A stretch of DNA of 58,182 nucleotides from Thermoanaerobacter sp. A7A (GCF_000445185.1 NZ_AVAF01000087.1:1-58182), one strand, 5' to 3'. Positions 34,252-47,280 are shown, counted from the stretch's first letter. Notes: generated by a model from the sequence alone, not told the origin. A program made the numbers and translations.

Positions 34252-35247
34252 TTAATGGAGTACAGTGATTAAAAATATTCCGTATAATACTCCTCCAAAC
34301 ATCAACACAAAAGGATTAACTGACTTTCTCATATTTATCCACATTAAATTTAAAATAGCTGAAGTTAAAGCTAACATGGCACTTAAAAAAGCTATTCCTG
34401 TGATGTTCCATGGCGTAAACAGTATACCAATAGTAACTGGTATGGAAGGCTGAAACACCATCGCCCCCGTTATATTTCCAAGTGCAAGAGTATCCTTTTT
34501 TTGTCCTACCCACACAATAGAATTGAGCTTTTCAGGCAGTTCTGTTGCAATAGGCGTTATGACAATTGAGAGTATTAAAGGTGAAATTCCCATCATGTGA
34601 GACAAATCTTTTACATATCCTACAAACAAGTGAGCGCCAAAAATTATTCCTAAAAGAGATAGAATTAATTGGCTGGTTATCCAGAGTAAATTAGTTTTTA
34701 CTCCTAAAAACTTTGAAAAGTATAGAGTTCCTATATTTTCATCCAATTGCTGTTCATCTGAAAAAGTACGTTTTACATAAAAAGCGTATGCTAAAAGTAC
34801 CAATATAACTGCAGATATTCTAATTTCGTTAACTTGATTAAAGATAGAAGCGAAAATTGCTATTGCGTATACTAAGATAAAATATGTCAAATCTCTTTGA
34901 AACACTTTTTTATTTGCATTCATTTTCAACGTTCTTTTTCCAAAAAGGGAATAAATTATGATGGCAGCACCTGTTATCAAAAATCCTAAGGTAGAAAGCA
35001 TAAAGGGAGCTCCTAAAATAGCACCTGTGGCTATTTGACTTGCCTCTCTTCCTCCATAAAAAAGTATAGCGATAATTGGTATAATTGTTTCAGGAAGTGC
35101 GGTGCCTACAGCAGCTAAAATACTTCCCACTACTCCCTGACTTAAGTTTAACTTTTTTCCAAACCATTCTACTGAGTTTGTAAATAAGATACAGGAAAGA
35201 AGTATAAAGGCGAGACTAAAAAGCAACATCACTATATCTTGTGTCAA
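34252..35247 (-). CDS. Na+/Ca2+ exchanger (CaCA) family membrane protein
   Basis: This 331-residue protein has two homologous membrane halves, with the alpha-repeat motifs GTALPETIIPIIAI / GAILGAPFMLST and ATELPEKLNSIVW / GNITGAMVFQPSIP. This is the CaCA exchanger signature. A charged loop (about 160-175) joins the halves. Start is TTG at 35247 with AAAGGAG 9 bases before. It probably exchanges Na+ (or H+) for Ca2+ or another cation. Confidence 0.85.
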   Translation of the reverse strand: MTQDIVMLLFSLAFILLSCILFTNSVEWFGKKLNLSQGVVGSILAAVGTALPETIIPIIAILFYGGREASQIATGAILGAPFMLSTLGFLITGAAIIIYSLFGKRTLKMNANKKVFQRDLTYFILVYAIAIFASIFNQVNEIRISAVILVLLAYAFYVKRTFSDEQQLDENIGTLYFSKFLGVKTNLLWITSQLILSLLGIIFGAHLFVGYVKDLSHMMGISPLILSIVITPIATELPEKLNSIVWVGQKKDTLALGNITGAMVFQPSIPVTIGILFTPWNITGIAFLSAMLALTSAILNLMWINMRKSVNPFVLMFGGVLYGIFLITVLH

Positions 35248-35406
35248 CTTCTACAACTCCTTTGTGGGTAGTGTTTTAGGTCATTTACAGTAATGTATTG
35301 TACCACAAAACGAGAAAATAATTCAATAGTTTGAGTCTCTTCACCAAACATCAATAATGTGGTAACATTTATATTAGATGTCCTTTCGCTTAAAGGAGTG
35401 GACGAT

Positions 35407-38400
35407 ATGAGCATAAGATTTATATATGGAAGAGCAGGTACAGGCAAGACTGCCTTTTGCCTTAATGATATAAAGAGAAAATTGAATGATGGAAAATCCC
35501 ACCCTCTTATACTACTTATCCCCGAACAATTTACCTTTGAGGCAGAAAAATATCTTTTAAATACAATTGAAAAAGATGAAAAGATAAGGGCACAAGTTTT
35601 GAGTTTTAAGACTTTGGCAAATAGGGTATTTACAGAAGTTGGAGGCCTTACCCGTCAGCACATGAAATCTTGTGGGAGGTCAATGCTTATTTATAAAATA
35701 ATAGAAGACATACAAAAATACCTTAAGGTTTATTCTAAAGCCTCCAGGCAGCAGGGTTTTATCAAAAAAGTTTCAGAAGTTATAACAGAGCTTAAAAGAT
35801 TTGAAGTGACTCCTGAAAAGTTATTAGAGATAACTGAAACAATAGATAATTTAGGATTAAGAGAAAAACTAAAAGACATAAGTTTAATATATTCTAAATT
35901 TGAAGAGAGTTTACACCAAAATTATATAGACCAAGAGGATGAGTTGACTCTTTTGGCAGAGAAACTGGAATATTCTTCTCAATTTGAAGGAGCGGAATTT
36001 TGGATAGACGGCTTTACGGGTTTTACGCCAAAGCAGTACAGGGTAATAGAAAAGCTTTTAAAGAAAGCTTCAAGAGTAAATGTCACCCTCTGTATGGATA
36101 CATCACACAACTCTTATGAAATTGATACTACAGACCTTTTTTACACTACTAAAAAGACAGAAGACAAACTTTTAGAAATATGCCAAAGAAATAATATATC
36201 CTATGAAAAACCAGTGAATTTGAATATAGGGATTCCACAGAGATTTAAAGAAAGTGAAGAACTAAGTTTTATAGAAAAACATCTCTTTTCCTACCCTTAC
36301 AAAGTATATCTAAAAGAAACAGAGGATATAAGCATATTTAAGGCTGTCAATGTCTATAGCGAAGTTGAAGAGACTGCAAGAGATATCATAAGATTAGTGA
36401 GAGATGAGGGGTTTAGGTATTCTGACATTGTGGTAGCTACTCGCGATTTAAATAGATATCATAAACTCATAAAAGCTATATTTTCTCAATATGGAATTCC
36501 CTATTTTATAGACCTAAAGATAGAAATAAAAAACAACCCTATCATCGTTTTTATAACCTCCCTTTTTGACATTCATTTAAAAAGATGGTCTTATGAGTCT
36601 GTTTTTAGATACCTAAAGACAGGTTTTGCAGATTTAGAAAAAGAGGACATAAACCTTATTGAGAATTATGTTTTAGCTAATGGTATAAAAGGAGATAAAT
36701 GGAAAGAGAAAGTTTGGAATTACAGGTTAAATTACAGATTTGATAGACTTTCAATAGAGGAAGATGAAAAAGAGATAATAGAGAGAGTGAATGAGATAAA
36801 AGGAAAAATCGCAACTCCTTTACAGTATTTTTATAAAAAATTTTCTAAATCAAAGAATATTAAAGAAGCTTGTGGCACTTTGTATGACTTTTTAGTTGAA
36901 ATGAAATTGCCTCAAAAGATTGAAAAATTGATTGAAAAGTTTAAACAAGAGAAGGAATTTGACACGGCAAATCAATACGCACAGGTTTGGGATATTGTTG
37001 TAGATGTTTTAGACCAAATGGTAGAAGTGATGGGGGAAGAGAAAGTTACAGTAGAACAGTTTGCGAAGATACTCAGCATAGGATTTGATGAATATCAAAT
37101 TGGAAGTATTCCTCCTGCACTTGATGAAGTGTTAGTTACTAGTGTTGATAGGATGAAAAGTCACAATGCAAAAGCCCTTTACATAATCGGCGTAAATGAT
37201 GGTATATTTCCTGCTTCTCTTTTTGAGGAAGGAATTTTGACAGATGGGGATAGGGAAATTTTAGCTTCCCACAATGTGGAGTTAGACAGAGATACAAAGA
37301 CTAAAATATTTGAAGAGCAATTTTTAGTCTACACTGCTCTGACTTCCACAAGTAAATTTTTAAGGATAAGCTATCCCATTGCTGACCATGAAGGGAAAAG
37401 CTTAAGACCCTCTATAATAATTTCCCGCTTGAAAAAGATTTTTCCTAAAATAAAGCAGTTTAGCAACGTGGTAGAGATGGATACAGCAGAGGAAAATTTA
37501 AATCGCGTATCAACACCTTCACCTACTTTTAATGAAATGGTAAGTGCAGTTAAAAAATGGGATATTACAAATAAAATGCATCCTCTGTGGTTGGATGTGT
37601 ATAAATGGTATGCTAAAAGTGAATCATGGAAGCCGAAATTGACAAGGGCTTTAGAAGGACTTTATTACACTAATCAGGTTGAAAAAGTACCTGCCCACAA
37701 GGTAAAAAAGTTGTATGGGGATGAAATGTATTTTAGCGTATCCAGACTTGAAAAATACGCAGCTTGTCCTTTTGCTTATTTTGTCCAATACGGGCTTAAA
37801 GCGAAAGAAAGGAAAATATTTAGTTTCGAGCCTCCTGATTTAGGGACCTTTATGCACAATGTCCTTGACAGATTTTCAAAGGCATTGGAGGAAGAAGGAC
37901 TTACTTGGCAGGATATTGACAGAGAGTGGTGCGATGAGGCTGTGGCTATTATTGTGGATGACATGATACAAAAAATACCAGGATATATTTTAAACAGCAG
38001 TCCCAGATACAAATATCTTGCTGAAAGGTTAAAAAGAGTGCTTTCTAATGCGGTATGGGTGGTATCTGAGCATATAAAGAGAAGTTCTTTTGTGCCTTTA
38101 GACCATGAGGTTGCTTTTGGCGATAACCAAAAGTATCCTCCTATAAAGATTGTGCTGTCAAACGGTGAGGAGATAAATCTCATAGGGAGGATAGACAGGG
38201 TTGATATATTTGAAAAAGAGGATGAAGCCTATATAAGGATAATAGATTACAAGTCTGGCAACAAAACTTTAGACCTTTCAGATGTGTTTTATGGTTTAGA
38301 ACTTCAGCTTTTGATATATTTAGATGCTATATTAGAAAGTGCAATAAAGGGAAACACAAATTTAAATCCGGCTGGCATATTCTACTTTAAAATAGATGAC

Positions 38401-38868
38401 CCGATTATAAAGGCAGATAAAGATATATCAGATGAAGAGTTGCAAATGCAAATTTTTAAAAAGTTGAGATTGGAAGGGCTTGTTTTAAATGATGCTCAAA
38501 TCATAAAAGAGATGGACAAATCAATTGAAGGTACTTCTTATATAATTCCAGCAACAATCAATAAAGACGGGAGTGTAGGCAAAAACACCAAAGGAGCCAC
38601 AAAAGAGCAGTTTGAATTGTTGAGAAGGCACGTCAAAAAGACCATACAACGTCTCAGCGAACAGATGTTAGAGGGAAACATTTCAATTTCTCCATATAAA
38701 AAAGATAAAGAAACTCCTTGTAAATATTGCCCTTACTCTTCTGTCTGCCAATTTGAAACGAATTTTAAAGGGAATGAGTACAGGGTTATAAAGAGTAAAG
38801 ATGTTGAGGAGATATGGAGTATATTGGAACAGGAAGTGAAGTCAGATGGAAACCAAATGGACTTATGA
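35407..38868 (+). CDS. addB: ATP-dependent helicase/nuclease subunit B
   Basis: This 1153-residue AddB has Walker A GRAGTGKT at residues 7-14, the helicase-like core and a C-terminal RecB-like nuclease ([15 protein letters not shown]). The 4Fe-4S cysteines are intact: one in [10 protein letters not shown] and three in [10 protein letters not shown]. It forms the AddAB complex, which resects double-strand breaks. The ATG at 35407 behind AAAGGAG is chosen over an unsupported upstream start. It overlaps addA by 23 bases. Confidence 0.95.
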   Translation: MSIRFIYGRAGTGKTAFCLNDIKRKLNDGKSHPLILLIPEQFTFEAEKYLLNTIEKDEKIRAQVLSFKTLANRVFTEVGGLTRQHMKSCGRSMLIYKIIEDIQKYLKVYSKASRQQGFIKKVSEVITELKRFEVTPEKLLEITETIDNLGLREKLKDISLIYSKFEESLHQNYIDQEDELTLLAEKLEYSSQFEGAEFWIDGFTGFTPKQYRVIEKLLKKASRVNVTLCMDTSHNSYEIDTTDLFYTTKKTEDKLLEICQRNNISYEKPVNLNIGIPQRFKESEELSFIEKHLFSYPYKVYLKETEDISIFKAVNVYSEVEETARDIIRLVRDEGFRYSDIVVATRDLNRYHKLIKAIFSQYGIPYFIDLKIEIKNNPIIVFITSLFDIHLKRWSYESVFRYLKTGFADLEKEDINLIENYVLANGIKGDKWKEKVWNYRLNYRFDRLSIEEDEKEIIERVNEIKGKIATPLQYFYKKFSKSKNIKEACGTLYDFLVEMKLPQKIEKLIEKFKQEKEFDTANQYAQVWDIVVDVLDQMVEVMGEEKVTVEQFAKILSIGFDEYQIGSIPPALDEVLVTSVDRMKSHNAKALYIIGVNDGIFPASLFEEGILTDGDREILASHNVELDRDTKTKIFEEQFLVYTALTSTSKFLRISYPIADHEGKSLRPSIIISRLKKIFPKIKQFSNVVEMDTAEENLNRVSTPSPTFNEMVSAVKKWDITNKMHPLWLDVYKWYAKSESWKPKLTRALEGLYYTNQVEKVPAHKVKKLYGDEMYFSVSRLEKYAACPFAYFVQYGLKAKERKIFSFEPPDLGTFMHNVLDRFSKALEEEGLTWQDIDREWCDEAVAIIVDDMIQKIPGYILNSSPRYKYLAERLKRVLSNAVWVVSEHIKRSSFVPLDHEVAFGDNQKYPPIKIVLSNGEEINLIGRIDRVDIFEKEDEAYIRIIDYKSGNKTLDLSDVFYGLELQLLIYLDAILESAIKGNTNLNPAGIFYFKIDDPIIKADKDISDEELQMQIFKKLRLEGLVLNDAQIIKEMDKSIEGTSYIIPATINKDGSVGKNTKGATKEQFELLRRHVKKTIQRLSEQMLEGNISISPYKKDKETPCKYCPYSSVCQFETNFKGNEYRVIKSKDVEEIWSILEQEVKSDGNQMDL

Positions 38869-41800
38869 ACAACAGCTGGCTATAAATACAAGGGGCAGTA
38901 ATCTCTTGGTGGCAGCAGGTGCAGGCTCTGGCAAAACGGCTGTCTTAGTTGAAAGAATCATAAAACTTGTCACGGATGACAAAAATCCTGTAGATATTGA
39001 TAAACTTTTAGTTGTTACTTTTACAAATGCTGCCGCTTCTGAGATGAGAGAAAGGATAGCAGAAGCGTTGATTTCTAAGTTAGACCAAAATCTGGAAGAC
39101 AGGCGGCTTAGCAATCAGCTAACATTACTTAACAAAGCTACAATCACCACAATTCACTCCTTCTGCTTGGAAGTAGTGAGAAATAACTTTTTTCTCATAG
39201 ATTTAGACCCTAACTTTAGAATAGGGGATGATACAGAAACTTTACTTTTAAAATTAGAGGCGGTAGAGGAGCTTTTTGAGGAATTATATCAAAAAGAGGA
39301 TAATGAAGATTTTTTGACATTGGTTGAAAGTTATGGAGGCACAAAGGACGATAAACCCCTTGTAGATATTCTTTTAAAATTGTACGATTTTGTAAAATCA
39401 CTTCCCTGGCCTGAAAAATGGCTTAGAGATGTGTTATTAAGCTTTGAAGTTAAAGAGGATTTTCATTTTGAAAATTCACAATGGGCGGCAGTAATATTAG
39501 ACAGTTTAAAAGTAGAAATGTCAGGGCTTTTAAATGGAATGTATGTGGCAATTGCTAAGATTCATGGTGAAAATGGGCTACAAAGCTATCTTGATAATTT
39601 TGAAATAGAGGCGGAAAGCTTGGAAAAACTTCTAGACTGTGAAAATTGGGAGGAATTTAGAAAACAGATAAATGCCATAGAGTTTGATAGACTTCCCAGA
39701 GCAGGTAAAGATGCAGACCCTAAAGTAAAAGATGAAGTGACAAAAATAAGAAATGAGGTTAAAGCTAAAATTAAGGAGATAAGAAATAAGTTTTTTTCAG
39801 ATGACATAGAAAAAATTGAAGAAGAAATTAAAGCTTTGTACCCTATCATGAAGGCTTTAGTGGATTTGATTCTACTTTTTGATAAAAAATATACTGATAA
39901 AAAAAGGGAAAAAGGCATTATAGACTTTAATGACATTGAACATTTTGCACTACAAATTTTGACAGAAGTCGATGAAAACGGGAATGTGAAGCCTTCAGAG
40001 GCAGCTTTGATGTATAGAGAAAAATTCCAAGAAATTTTTGTGGATGAATATCAAGATTCTAATTTAATACAGGAAGTTATACTAAGCACTATAGCCCGAG
40101 AAGACACACCTAACAGGTTTATGGTAGGAGATGTAAAACAGAGCATATACAGGTTTAGGCAGGCAAATCCTCATATATTTTTTGAAAAGTACAATACTTA
40201 TTCTTCAAAAGAGGAAGATAAAAATAAAAAGATACTGCTTTATAAAAATTTCAGAAGCAGACCCCAAATCATAGATGCGGTAAATTTCATTTTCAAAAAA
40301 ATAATGTCTAAGAATGTAGGGGAGATAGATTATACAGAGGAAGAGAAGTTAAATTGTGGAGCAGATTTTGGAACACCTCCTCTTGATGCCATTGTAGGTG
40401 GACCTGTGGAAATACATTTGATAGAGAAAAATGATGAAACTCCTGAAGAGGAAGAATTAGAGGTTTATGGGGAAGAAGAGGAAGAGATTATTGACAACAT
40501 ACAAGTAGAAGCAAGGGTGGTAGCTCAAAGGATAAAGGAATTAGTTACACAAAATGAGAAAAATACCTTTATGGTTTATGATAAAAACCTCAAAAATTAC
40601 AGGTCTTTAGAGTATAGGGATATAGTAATACTTTTGAGGGCTACAGAAAGATGGGCACCTGTATTTTTAGAAGAATTTATAAATGTCGGTATTCCTGCTT
40701 TTGTGGACACAGGAACGGGATACTTTGAAACAACGGAGATAAAGACTATAATATCTCTCCTTCAGGTGATAGACAACCCAATGCAAGATATTCCGTTGTT
40801 GGCAGTTTTGAGGTCTCCTATTTTTTCCTTTACCCCAGAAGAATTAATTGACATAAGGTTAGAAGAGCCTAATAGAGCTATATATGAAGCACTTAAAAAG
40901 GTATCACAAAGGGAGGATGAATTAGGGCAAAAAGCTAAAAGTTTCTTAGAATCATTGAAAAAGTGGCAAGAGAAAGCCATTTATATGCCGGTGGATGAGT
41001 TTTTGTGGTATTTATATCAAGACACTGGTTATTATGCCTATGTAGGGGCAATGCCTCAAGGAGTGCAGAGGCAGGCAAACTTGAGGATTTTGTTTGAAAG
41101 GGCAAAGCAGTACGAGGAAACAAGTTTTAAAGGGCTGTTTAACTTTATCAATTTTATAAACCGCCTCAAAGTCAGCAGTGGCGATATGGGAAGTGCTAAA
41201 ATAGTAGGAGAAAATGAAAATGTAGTCAGGATAATGAGTATACACAAAAGTAAAGGTCTTGAATTCCCGGTAGTTATAGTTGCAGGCTTAGGTAAACAGT
41301 TTAATTTAAAGGATTTAAGTCAAAGCGTATTGTACCATCATTTATTAGGATTAGGCCCTGAGTTTGTGGACTTCAAAAGAAGAATTTCTTATCCCAGCAT
41401 TGTGAAAGAGGCAATAAAAAATAAAATAAAGTTAGAAAGCCTTTCTGAAGAGATGAGAGTTTTGTACGTTGCTTTGACAAGGGCAAAAGAAAAGTTAATA
41501 TTAGTTGGAAGTGTTAAAGACATAAAGGAAAAAGTGAAAAAATGGTGCAATATTGCTATGTTGGAGAGTAAGGTGCCTGAGTATGAAATTTTAAAAGGTA
41601 AAAGTTATATAGATTGGATAGGTCCTGCTGTTATAAAGCATGCGGATTTAAAACCTTTAAGGGATTTTGCACAGGTACAATATGTGGCTGTGGAAGAGGA
41701 TAGCTCACAGTGGCAGGTAAGGATTTGGAATAAAAAAGATGTGATTTTTGATAAAAAACAGGTTGAGGAAGAGACAAACTTATTGCAAAGGCTTGAAAAC

Positions 41801-42538
41801 TTAGATTTAGATAGCCCTAGCAGTGAATTTTATGATGAAGTGACAAGGCGTTTAAATTATGTATATCTTTATGAAAAAGCCTGCCATTTGCCTGCGAAAC
41901 TTTCTGTTACAGAAATTAAAAGAATTTTAAACGAAGAAGTAATAGATGAGGACACTACTTCAATATTTGAAAAAACAGTCCTTAAAATCCCTGCCTTTTT
42001 AGAAAAGAAAAAAGGACTTACTGCAGCCGAAAAAGGTATAGCTATGCACCTTGTCATGCAAAAATTAGATTTAAATGGGGATTTGAGTGTAGAAGGCATA
42101 AAGAAGCAAATTAAGAATATGGTGGATAGAGAGATTTTGACAGAAGCACAGTCTAAAGAGATAGACATAAGAAGAATTGAAGAATTTTTTAGAGCTTCTC
42201 TTGGAAGGAGAATGTTAAGTTCTCAAAATGTAAAAAGGGAAGTGCCTTTCCATATAAAAATTAAAAGTACAGAAGTTTACAAAGATTTGCCTGAAGAATA
42301 CGAAAATGAATTTATAGCTGTGCAAGGCATTATTGACTGCTTTTTTGAAGAAGAGGGAGAAATAATCCTTATTGATTACAAGACGGATTATGTGACAGAG
42401 GAAATGATGGAGGAAATAAAAGAAAAATATAAAGTGCAGATAGATCTTTATGCAAAGGCTTTAGAAAAGATTACTGGCAAAAGAGTCAAAGAAAAATATA
42501 TTTACCTCTTCTTTAATGGAATGATTCTGGAATATTAA
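38846..42538 (+). CDS. addA: ATP-dependent helicase/nuclease subunit A
   Basis: This 1230-residue UvrD-family helicase with nuclease has motif [24 protein letters not shown], motif [34 protein letters not shown] and [10 protein letters not shown]. The C-terminal nuclease motif is [10 protein letters not shown]. It is complete and normal in length. It pairs with AddB for recombinational repair. Confidence 0.96.
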   Translation: METKWTYEQQLAINTRGSNLLVAAGAGSGKTAVLVERIIKLVTDDKNPVDIDKLLVVTFTNAAASEMRERIAEALISKLDQNLEDRRLSNQLTLLNKATITTIHSFCLEVVRNNFFLIDLDPNFRIGDDTETLLLKLEAVEELFEELYQKEDNEDFLTLVESYGGTKDDKPLVDILLKLYDFVKSLPWPEKWLRDVLLSFEVKEDFHFENSQWAAVILDSLKVEMSGLLNGMYVAIAKIHGENGLQSYLDNFEIEAESLEKLLDCENWEEFRKQINAIEFDRLPRAGKDADPKVKDEVTKIRNEVKAKIKEIRNKFFSDDIEKIEEEIKALYPIMKALVDLILLFDKKYTDKKREKGIIDFNDIEHFALQILTEVDENGNVKPSEAALMYREKFQEIFVDEYQDSNLIQEVILSTIAREDTPNRFMVGDVKQSIYRFRQANPHIFFEKYNTYSSKEEDKNKKILLYKNFRSRPQIIDAVNFIFKKIMSKNVGEIDYTEEEKLNCGADFGTPPLDAIVGGPVEIHLIEKNDETPEEEELEVYGEEEEEIIDNIQVEARVVAQRIKELVTQNEKNTFMVYDKNLKNYRSLEYRDIVILLRATERWAPVFLEEFINVGIPAFVDTGTGYFETTEIKTIISLLQVIDNPMQDIPLLAVLRSPIFSFTPEELIDIRLEEPNRAIYEALKKVSQREDELGQKAKSFLESLKKWQEKAIYMPVDEFLWYLYQDTGYYAYVGAMPQGVQRQANLRILFERAKQYEETSFKGLFNFINFINRLKVSSGDMGSAKIVGENENVVRIMSIHKSKGLEFPVVIVAGLGKQFNLKDLSQSVLYHHLLGLGPEFVDFKRRISYPSIVKEAIKNKIKLESLSEEMRVLYVALTRAKEKLILVGSVKDIKEKVKKWCNIAMLESKVPEYEILKGKSYIDWIGPAVIKHADLKPLRDFAQVQYVAVEEDSSQWQVRIWNKKDVIFDKKQVEEETNLLQRLENLDLDSPSSEFYDEVTRRLNYVYLYEKACHLPAKLSVTEIKRILNEEVIDEDTTSIFEKTVLKIPAFLEKKKGLTAAEKGIAMHLVMQKLDLNGDLSVEGIKKQIKNMVDREILTEAQSKEIDIRRIEEFFRASLGRRMLSSQNVKREVPFHIKIKSTEVYKDLPEEYENEFIAVQGIIDCFFEEEGEIILIDYKTDYVTEEMMEEIKEKYKVQIDLYAKALEKITGKRVKEKYIYLFFNGMILEY

Positions 42539-42548
42539 GGGTGATAAA

Positions 42549-43766
42549 ATGAGGATTTTACATACTTCAGACTGGCATTTGGGAAAAAGCCTTGAAAATT
42601 TTTCAAGGATTGAAGAGCAGGAGAAATTTTTAGAGGATTTTGTGCAGATGGTGGAGGAAAATAATGTAGACCTGGTCATAATTGCCGGGGATATATACGA
42701 TTCTTCAAACCCTCCTGCAAGGGCGGAAATGCTTTTTTACACAACTTTAAAAAAACTTTCCAACGGGGAAAGAGTGATTTTGGTCATAGCAGGAAATCAT
42801 GATAATCCAGAGAGGCTTTCAGCTGCAAGCCCCCTTGCATATGAACATGGAGTGATACTTTTAGGTACTCCTAAAAGTATTGCTCCTAAAGGAGATTTTG
42901 GAAAGTTTAAAATTTTAGATTCGGGAGAAGGTTTTTTAGAAATTGAGATAAAAGGTGAAAAAGCTGTAATTATAGCTCTTCCTTATCCCAGTGAAAAAAG
43001 GCTAAATGAAATTTTTACATCAGAATTGGAGGAAGAGAAAAGGCAGAAAAGTTACTCTGAAAGAGTTGGTGAAATTTTTAATGACCTTTCGAAAAAATAC
43101 AGAAAAGATACTATAAACATTGCGGTATCTCATATTTTTGTTGCAGGAGGAGAGGAGTCAGGTTCAGAAAGGCCTATTCAGTTAGGAGGAAGTTTTACAG
43201 TAGAAATTTCTCACCTACCACAAAAGGCGCAGTACATAGCTCTCGGACACCTTCACAAACCTCAGAGAATTTCTTCTACTCTTCCTGCTTATTATTCTGG
43301 TTCCCCTCTTCAGTACAGCAAAAGTGAGATGAACCATTCTAAATGTGCTTATTTAGTAGATTTAAAGGCAGGAGAACCTGTGACTGTGAAGGAAATATAT
43401 TTTAAAAATTACAAGCCTATTGAAGTGTTTAGGTGTAATGGTATAGAGGAAGCTTTAGAGATTTGCAATGAATACAGGGATAAAGATATATGGGCATATT
43501 TCGAGATTAAAACTGAGTCTTTCCTGCCTTCTTCAAAGATAAAAGAAATGAAGAGCATATTACCGGATATAGTTGAAATAAAGCCAATTTTGCCAGAGGA
43601 TGAGATGGAAATTGAAGACTATGAGATAGATGATAAAAGTGTAAAGGAACTTTTTGAAGAATTTTATTTAAAGGAAAACAAAGTTCCTCCAACAGAGGAG
43701 GTTTTAGAACTTTTTATGAGTATAGTAAAGGAAGAGGATGAAGAAGATGAGACCTCTGAAGCTTAA
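42549..43766 (+). CDS. sbcD: DNA repair exonuclease SbcD (Mre11)
   Basis: This 405-residue calcineurin-like nuclease has phosphoesterase motifs TSDWHLGK, AGDIYDSS, AGNHDNPERL, SHIFVAGGEE and LGHLHKPQ. With SbcC it opens hairpins and blocked DNA ends. It lies 10 bases after addA and its end overlaps sbcC by 20 bases. The four genes form a single end-processing operon. Confidence 0.96.
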   Translation: MRILHTSDWHLGKSLENFSRIEEQEKFLEDFVQMVEENNVDLVIIAGDIYDSSNPPARAEMLFYTTLKKLSNGERVILVIAGNHDNPERLSAASPLAYEHGVILLGTPKSIAPKGDFGKFKILDSGEGFLEIEIKGEKAVIIALPYPSEKRLNEIFTSELEEEKRQKSYSERVGEIFNDLSKKYRKDTINIAVSHIFVAGGEESGSERPIQLGGSFTVEISHLPQKAQYIALGHLHKPQRISSTLPAYYSGSPLQYSKSEMNHSKCAYLVDLKAGEPVTVKEIYFKNYKPIEVFRCNGIEEALEICNEYRDKDIWAYFEIKTESFLPSSKIKEMKSILPDIVEIKPILPEDEMEIEDYEIDDKSVKELFEEFYLKENKVPPTEEVLELFMSIVKEEDEEDETSEA

Positions 43767-46700
43767 AATTGCTGGGCTTAATAGTTTTGTAGAAGAACAA
43801 ATTATTGATTTTGAAGTCCTAACAGAAAAAGGACTTTTTGGCATATTTGGTCCCACAGGAAGTGGAAAATCCACTATTATAGATGCAATTACTCTTTCAA
43901 TGTACGGGAAAATTCCCAGAAATAGCAAGGATTTTATAAATACTCAATCTACATCTATGTCTTTGACATACCAGTTTGAAATAGGTGTTGATGGGGCAAG
44001 AAAAAGGTATATAGTTGAGAGAAATGTAAAAAGGGACGAAAAAAGCGGTGGTTATAAAACTACATTAGCAAGACTGCGGGAGATAGGGGAAAGTGGAGAA
44101 AGAGTTTTGGCAGAAAAAGATAGGGAAGTTCAGCAAAAAATAGTGGATTTAATTGGACTTACAGCAGAGGATTTTACTCGTTCTGTAGTGCTGCCACAAG
44201 GGAAATTTAGTGAATTTTTAAAGCTAACAGGCAAAGAAAGAAGGGACATGTTAGAGAGGATTTTTGGCTTAGAAAAGTATGGAAGCAGATTGCTTATTAA
44301 AATAAGAGATGTAAAGAGAGAAAAAAATAATTCCTTGAATGAGGTAATTGCGAAGTTGAGTCAGCACGAAGGTGTTACTAAAGAAGCATTGGAAGATTTA
44401 AAGAAAAAGTTTGAGATTTTAAAAGAAGAAGAGAAAACTTTAAAAGAACAAAAGGATAAATTAGATAAAGAAAGGGAAAAACTTAAAGGGGTATGGGAAA
44501 AACAGCAGGAGTTAAATCAATTTTTGCAGAAGAAGGAACTCTTAGACCGTAAGTTAAAAGAAATAGAAGATAAAAAGGAAAAGTTAAAAAAAGCGGAAAA
44601 GGCATTATCAGTAAAACCGTATATAGACTCTTTAGTGGAGACAGAGAAAAAACTCATTTTAAATCAAAAGGATGTGGAAAAATATTCTAAAGAGTTGGAG
44701 GAGGCTTTACAATTACTTGAGAAGGTAGAAAAAGAATATGAGGCTTCATTAAAAGAAAAGGAAGAAAAAATTCCTCTCATAATTGAAAAGGAAGAAAGGC
44801 TTAAAAGGGCTTTTAAACTGAGAGACGAGATAAAAAAGATTAATAGTGAAAGGGAGAAACTTGTAAAGGAGTATAAAGATTTAAAAAAGCAGATAGATGG
44901 GATAGAAAGAGAAATAAAAGCCCTGTCCGATTCTATAGATATAGCAAAAAAAAGCTTAAGTGAGAAGGAAAAAAGAATTAATGAAATTAAAGTTGATTCG
45001 AATAAAAGGGAAAAAATTTTTGCTGCTTTTGAAATTCAGAAAGAGTTTGAAAGAAAAGATAAAGAGAAAAAAGAAAAGGAGAAAAGAATTTTAGAATTAA
45101 AAGAGCTAATAGGTAAGCAACAGAAAGATATTGAAAAAATAGATAATTTATTGAAACGAAAAGAAAAAGAAATACAAGAGGTTGACAATAATATAAAAAA
45201 ACTTGAAATGCAAAAGCCTCCCACAAATGAAGACCTTTTGGACCTGCAAAAAAGTTTAGAAAGAAAAAGAGTAGAAATTTTAGAATTGAAAGAAAAAGAA
45301 AAGTTAAAAAATGAGGCGGAAAATAATTTAAAAGAAATTTTAAAAATAAAAGAAGAAATAAATAATGAGATAAAAGAGATTGAAGAGAAATTAAAAAATA
45401 AAAATAATAGTTTGGAAGAAGTAAAAAAAGATATAGAGGAACTTGTAAAAAACAACATGGCAGGTGAACTGGCAGAGGGATTAAAAGAAGGTGTTCCCTG
45501 TCCTGTTTGTGGTTCGATTCATCATGTAAGATTGGCACAAAAGGTAGAGGAAGACTTAATAAAAGAAAAGCAGGAAATAAAGGCAAACTTAGAAAAGGAT
45601 ATAATGGACTATCAAAGTAAGCTTTTTAAGTTAAAAGGTGAATTATCAGGAATAGAAGTCAAAGAAGAGATGTATAAAAAAGAATATGATAAACTGTGGG
45701 ATATACTAAAAGACATTAACCTTTTAAAGTTAGAAGAAGAATTAAATAAGATGGAGTCTTTATTTATACAGTGGAAAGAAAAATTAGAAAAATGGAATAA
45801 GAGTAAGGAAGAATTAGAGACCTTAATTAAAAAATTAAAGGAGGAAAAAGCAAGTTTAGATTTAGAACATACAAGATTAAAAGAAGGTATAAATAAAGAT
45901 ATTAGCCTTTTGAAAGAGTTTGAGTCTTCTCTTGAGGCTATTAGTATAACTTACAGTGAATTAGAAGGTCAGTTAAGAATATCAAGGGAAGAATTGGGGA
46001 TTTCAGATTTTAAAGAAAAAGTGGAGGAAATAAATCAAAAAGAGAGGGAAATAGAAGGGCTGAGGAATGAAATAGAGAATTTTAAAAATACGATTGAAGA
46101 ATTGACAAATAAAAAGGAAACCCTTTCAAACAATCTCAATGCTCTTTCAATAAGGAAAGGACAGATAGAGGAAATAGGTAAGGAAAAAAGTAAAAACCTT
46201 CGAGAGAGGCAGCAGGAGTTTGATTCTTTATCAGAAGGTAGAGACATAGAAGAATATTTAAAAGAGATTCAGTATAATAAAGAAAAAATTATAAAAATGG
46301 AGAGTGTTTTAAAAGAAACTTTAGAAAAGGCAAGAAAGGATAAACAAAATATAGAAAGTAAAAAGATATCTGCCTGTAAGAGTCGGGACCTTTTAAATAA
46401 TATGTTTAGGGAACAAAGTGAAAAATTAGAAAATGCTCTATTAGAAAAGGGATTTAAGGATAAAAAAGAGGCTTTGGAGTATTTATTAGACAGTGAAAAT
46501 ATTAAAAAAATTGAGGAAGAAATTAAGAATTTTGAAAATGAATATGTATCTGTAAACAAAAGTATAGACAGACTGATGGAGATATTAAAGGGGCAGAAAA
46601 TTAATGAAGAAGAATGGAATCAATTAGAAGAAAGCATTAAAGGGTTGGAACAGGTCTTAAACGAAAAAAGGAAGGAAATAGGCGCTACAGAAAAGGCTAT

Positions 46701-47280
46701 TTCAGATATGCAAGAGAATTTGCAAAAAGTAGAAGAATTTACAAAGCAGAAAAAGGAATTAGAGCGTGTAGTGGATATATTAAATGAATTGGACAATCTT
46801 TTTCAGGGAAATAAATTTGTAGATTTTATTGCCGCAAGACAGCTTAAATATATAACCTTTTTTGCATCAAAAAGGCTTAAGGAAATAAGCAGGGGAAGGT
46901 ATGCCCTTGAGATTGATTCAGACAACAATTTTGTAATGAGAGATGACTTCAATGGCGGAGTAAGAAGGTCTGTAGATACTTTATCTGGCGGTGAAACTTT
47001 TTTGACATCCCTTTCTTTGGCTTTGGCTCTTTCTTCTCATATACAATTAAAGGGAAGAGCACCTTTAGAATTCTTTTTCTTAGATGAAGGTTTTGGAAGT
47101 CTTGATGCGGAACTTTTGGATATAGTGATGACCTCTTTAGAAAGGCTTAAAAAAGACAAAATGGTAGTGGGCATAATAAGCCATGTAGATGAATTAAAAG
47201 GCAGAGTACCTGTAAAACTAATTGTTACACCACCTGCCGTCTCTGGCGAAGGGAGTAAGGTGAGAATAGAATATACATAG
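43747..47280 (+). CDS. sbcC: SbcC (Rad50-like) ATPase
   Basis: This protein of about 1177 residues has Walker A FGPTGSGKST, a long coiled coil interrupted by the zinc hook CPVC (in GVPCPVCGSIHH), then the returning coil. The C-terminal ATPase half has SGGETFLTSLSLALALS and FFLDEGFGSLD. The ATG at 43747 (MRPLKLKIAGLNSF) fits the family and the AGAGGA site better than the one at 43738. Confidence 0.95.
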   Translation: MRPLKLKIAGLNSFVEEQIIDFEVLTEKGLFGIFGPTGSGKSTIIDAITLSMYGKIPRNSKDFINTQSTSMSLTYQFEIGVDGARKRYIVERNVKRDEKSGGYKTTLARLREIGESGERVLAEKDREVQQKIVDLIGLTAEDFTRSVVLPQGKFSEFLKLTGKERRDMLERIFGLEKYGSRLLIKIRDVKREKNNSLNEVIAKLSQHEGVTKEALEDLKKKFEILKEEEKTLKEQKDKLDKEREKLKGVWEKQQELNQFLQKKELLDRKLKEIEDKKEKLKKAEKALSVKPYIDSLVETEKKLILNQKDVEKYSKELEEALQLLEKVEKEYEASLKEKEEKIPLIIEKEERLKRAFKLRDEIKKINSEREKLVKEYKDLKKQIDGIEREIKALSDSIDIAKKSLSEKEKRINEIKVDSNKREKIFAAFEIQKEFERKDKEKKEKEKRILELKELIGKQQKDIEKIDNLLKRKEKEIQEVDNNIKKLEMQKPPTNEDLLDLQKSLERKRVEILELKEKEKLKNEAENNLKEILKIKEEINNEIKEIEEKLKNKNNSLEEVKKDIEELVKNNMAGELAEGLKEGVPCPVCGSIHHVRLAQKVEEDLIKEKQEIKANLEKDIMDYQSKLFKLKGELSGIEVKEEMYKKEYDKLWDILKDINLLKLEEELNKMESLFIQWKEKLEKWNKSKEELETLIKKLKEEKASLDLEHTRLKEGINKDISLLKEFESSLEAISITYSELEGQLRISREELGISDFKEKVEEINQKEREIEGLRNEIENFKNTIEELTNKKETLSNNLNALSIRKGQIEEIGKEKSKNLRERQQEFDSLSEGRDIEEYLKEIQYNKEKIIKMESVLKETLEKARKDKQNIESKKISACKSRDLLNNMFREQSEKLENALLEKGFKDKKEALEYLLDSENIKKIEEEIKNFENEYVSVNKSIDRLMEILKGQKINEEEWNQLEESIKGLEQVLNEKRKEIGATEKAISDMQENLQKVEEFTKQKKELERVVDILNELDNLFQGNKFVDFIAARQLKYITFFASKRLKEISRGRYALEIDSDNNFVMRDDFNGGVRRSVDTLSGGETFLTSLSLALALSSHIQLKGRAPLEFFFLDEGFGSLDAELLDIVMTSLERLKKDKMVVGIISHVDELKGRVPVKLIVTPPAVSGEGSKVRIEYT

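Noticed and set aside
44987-45586. Long minus-strand open frame of 199 codons inside sbcC
   Set aside because: It is the antisense of a lysine/glutamate-rich coiled coil, giving a phenylalanine/leucine-rich nonsense protein.
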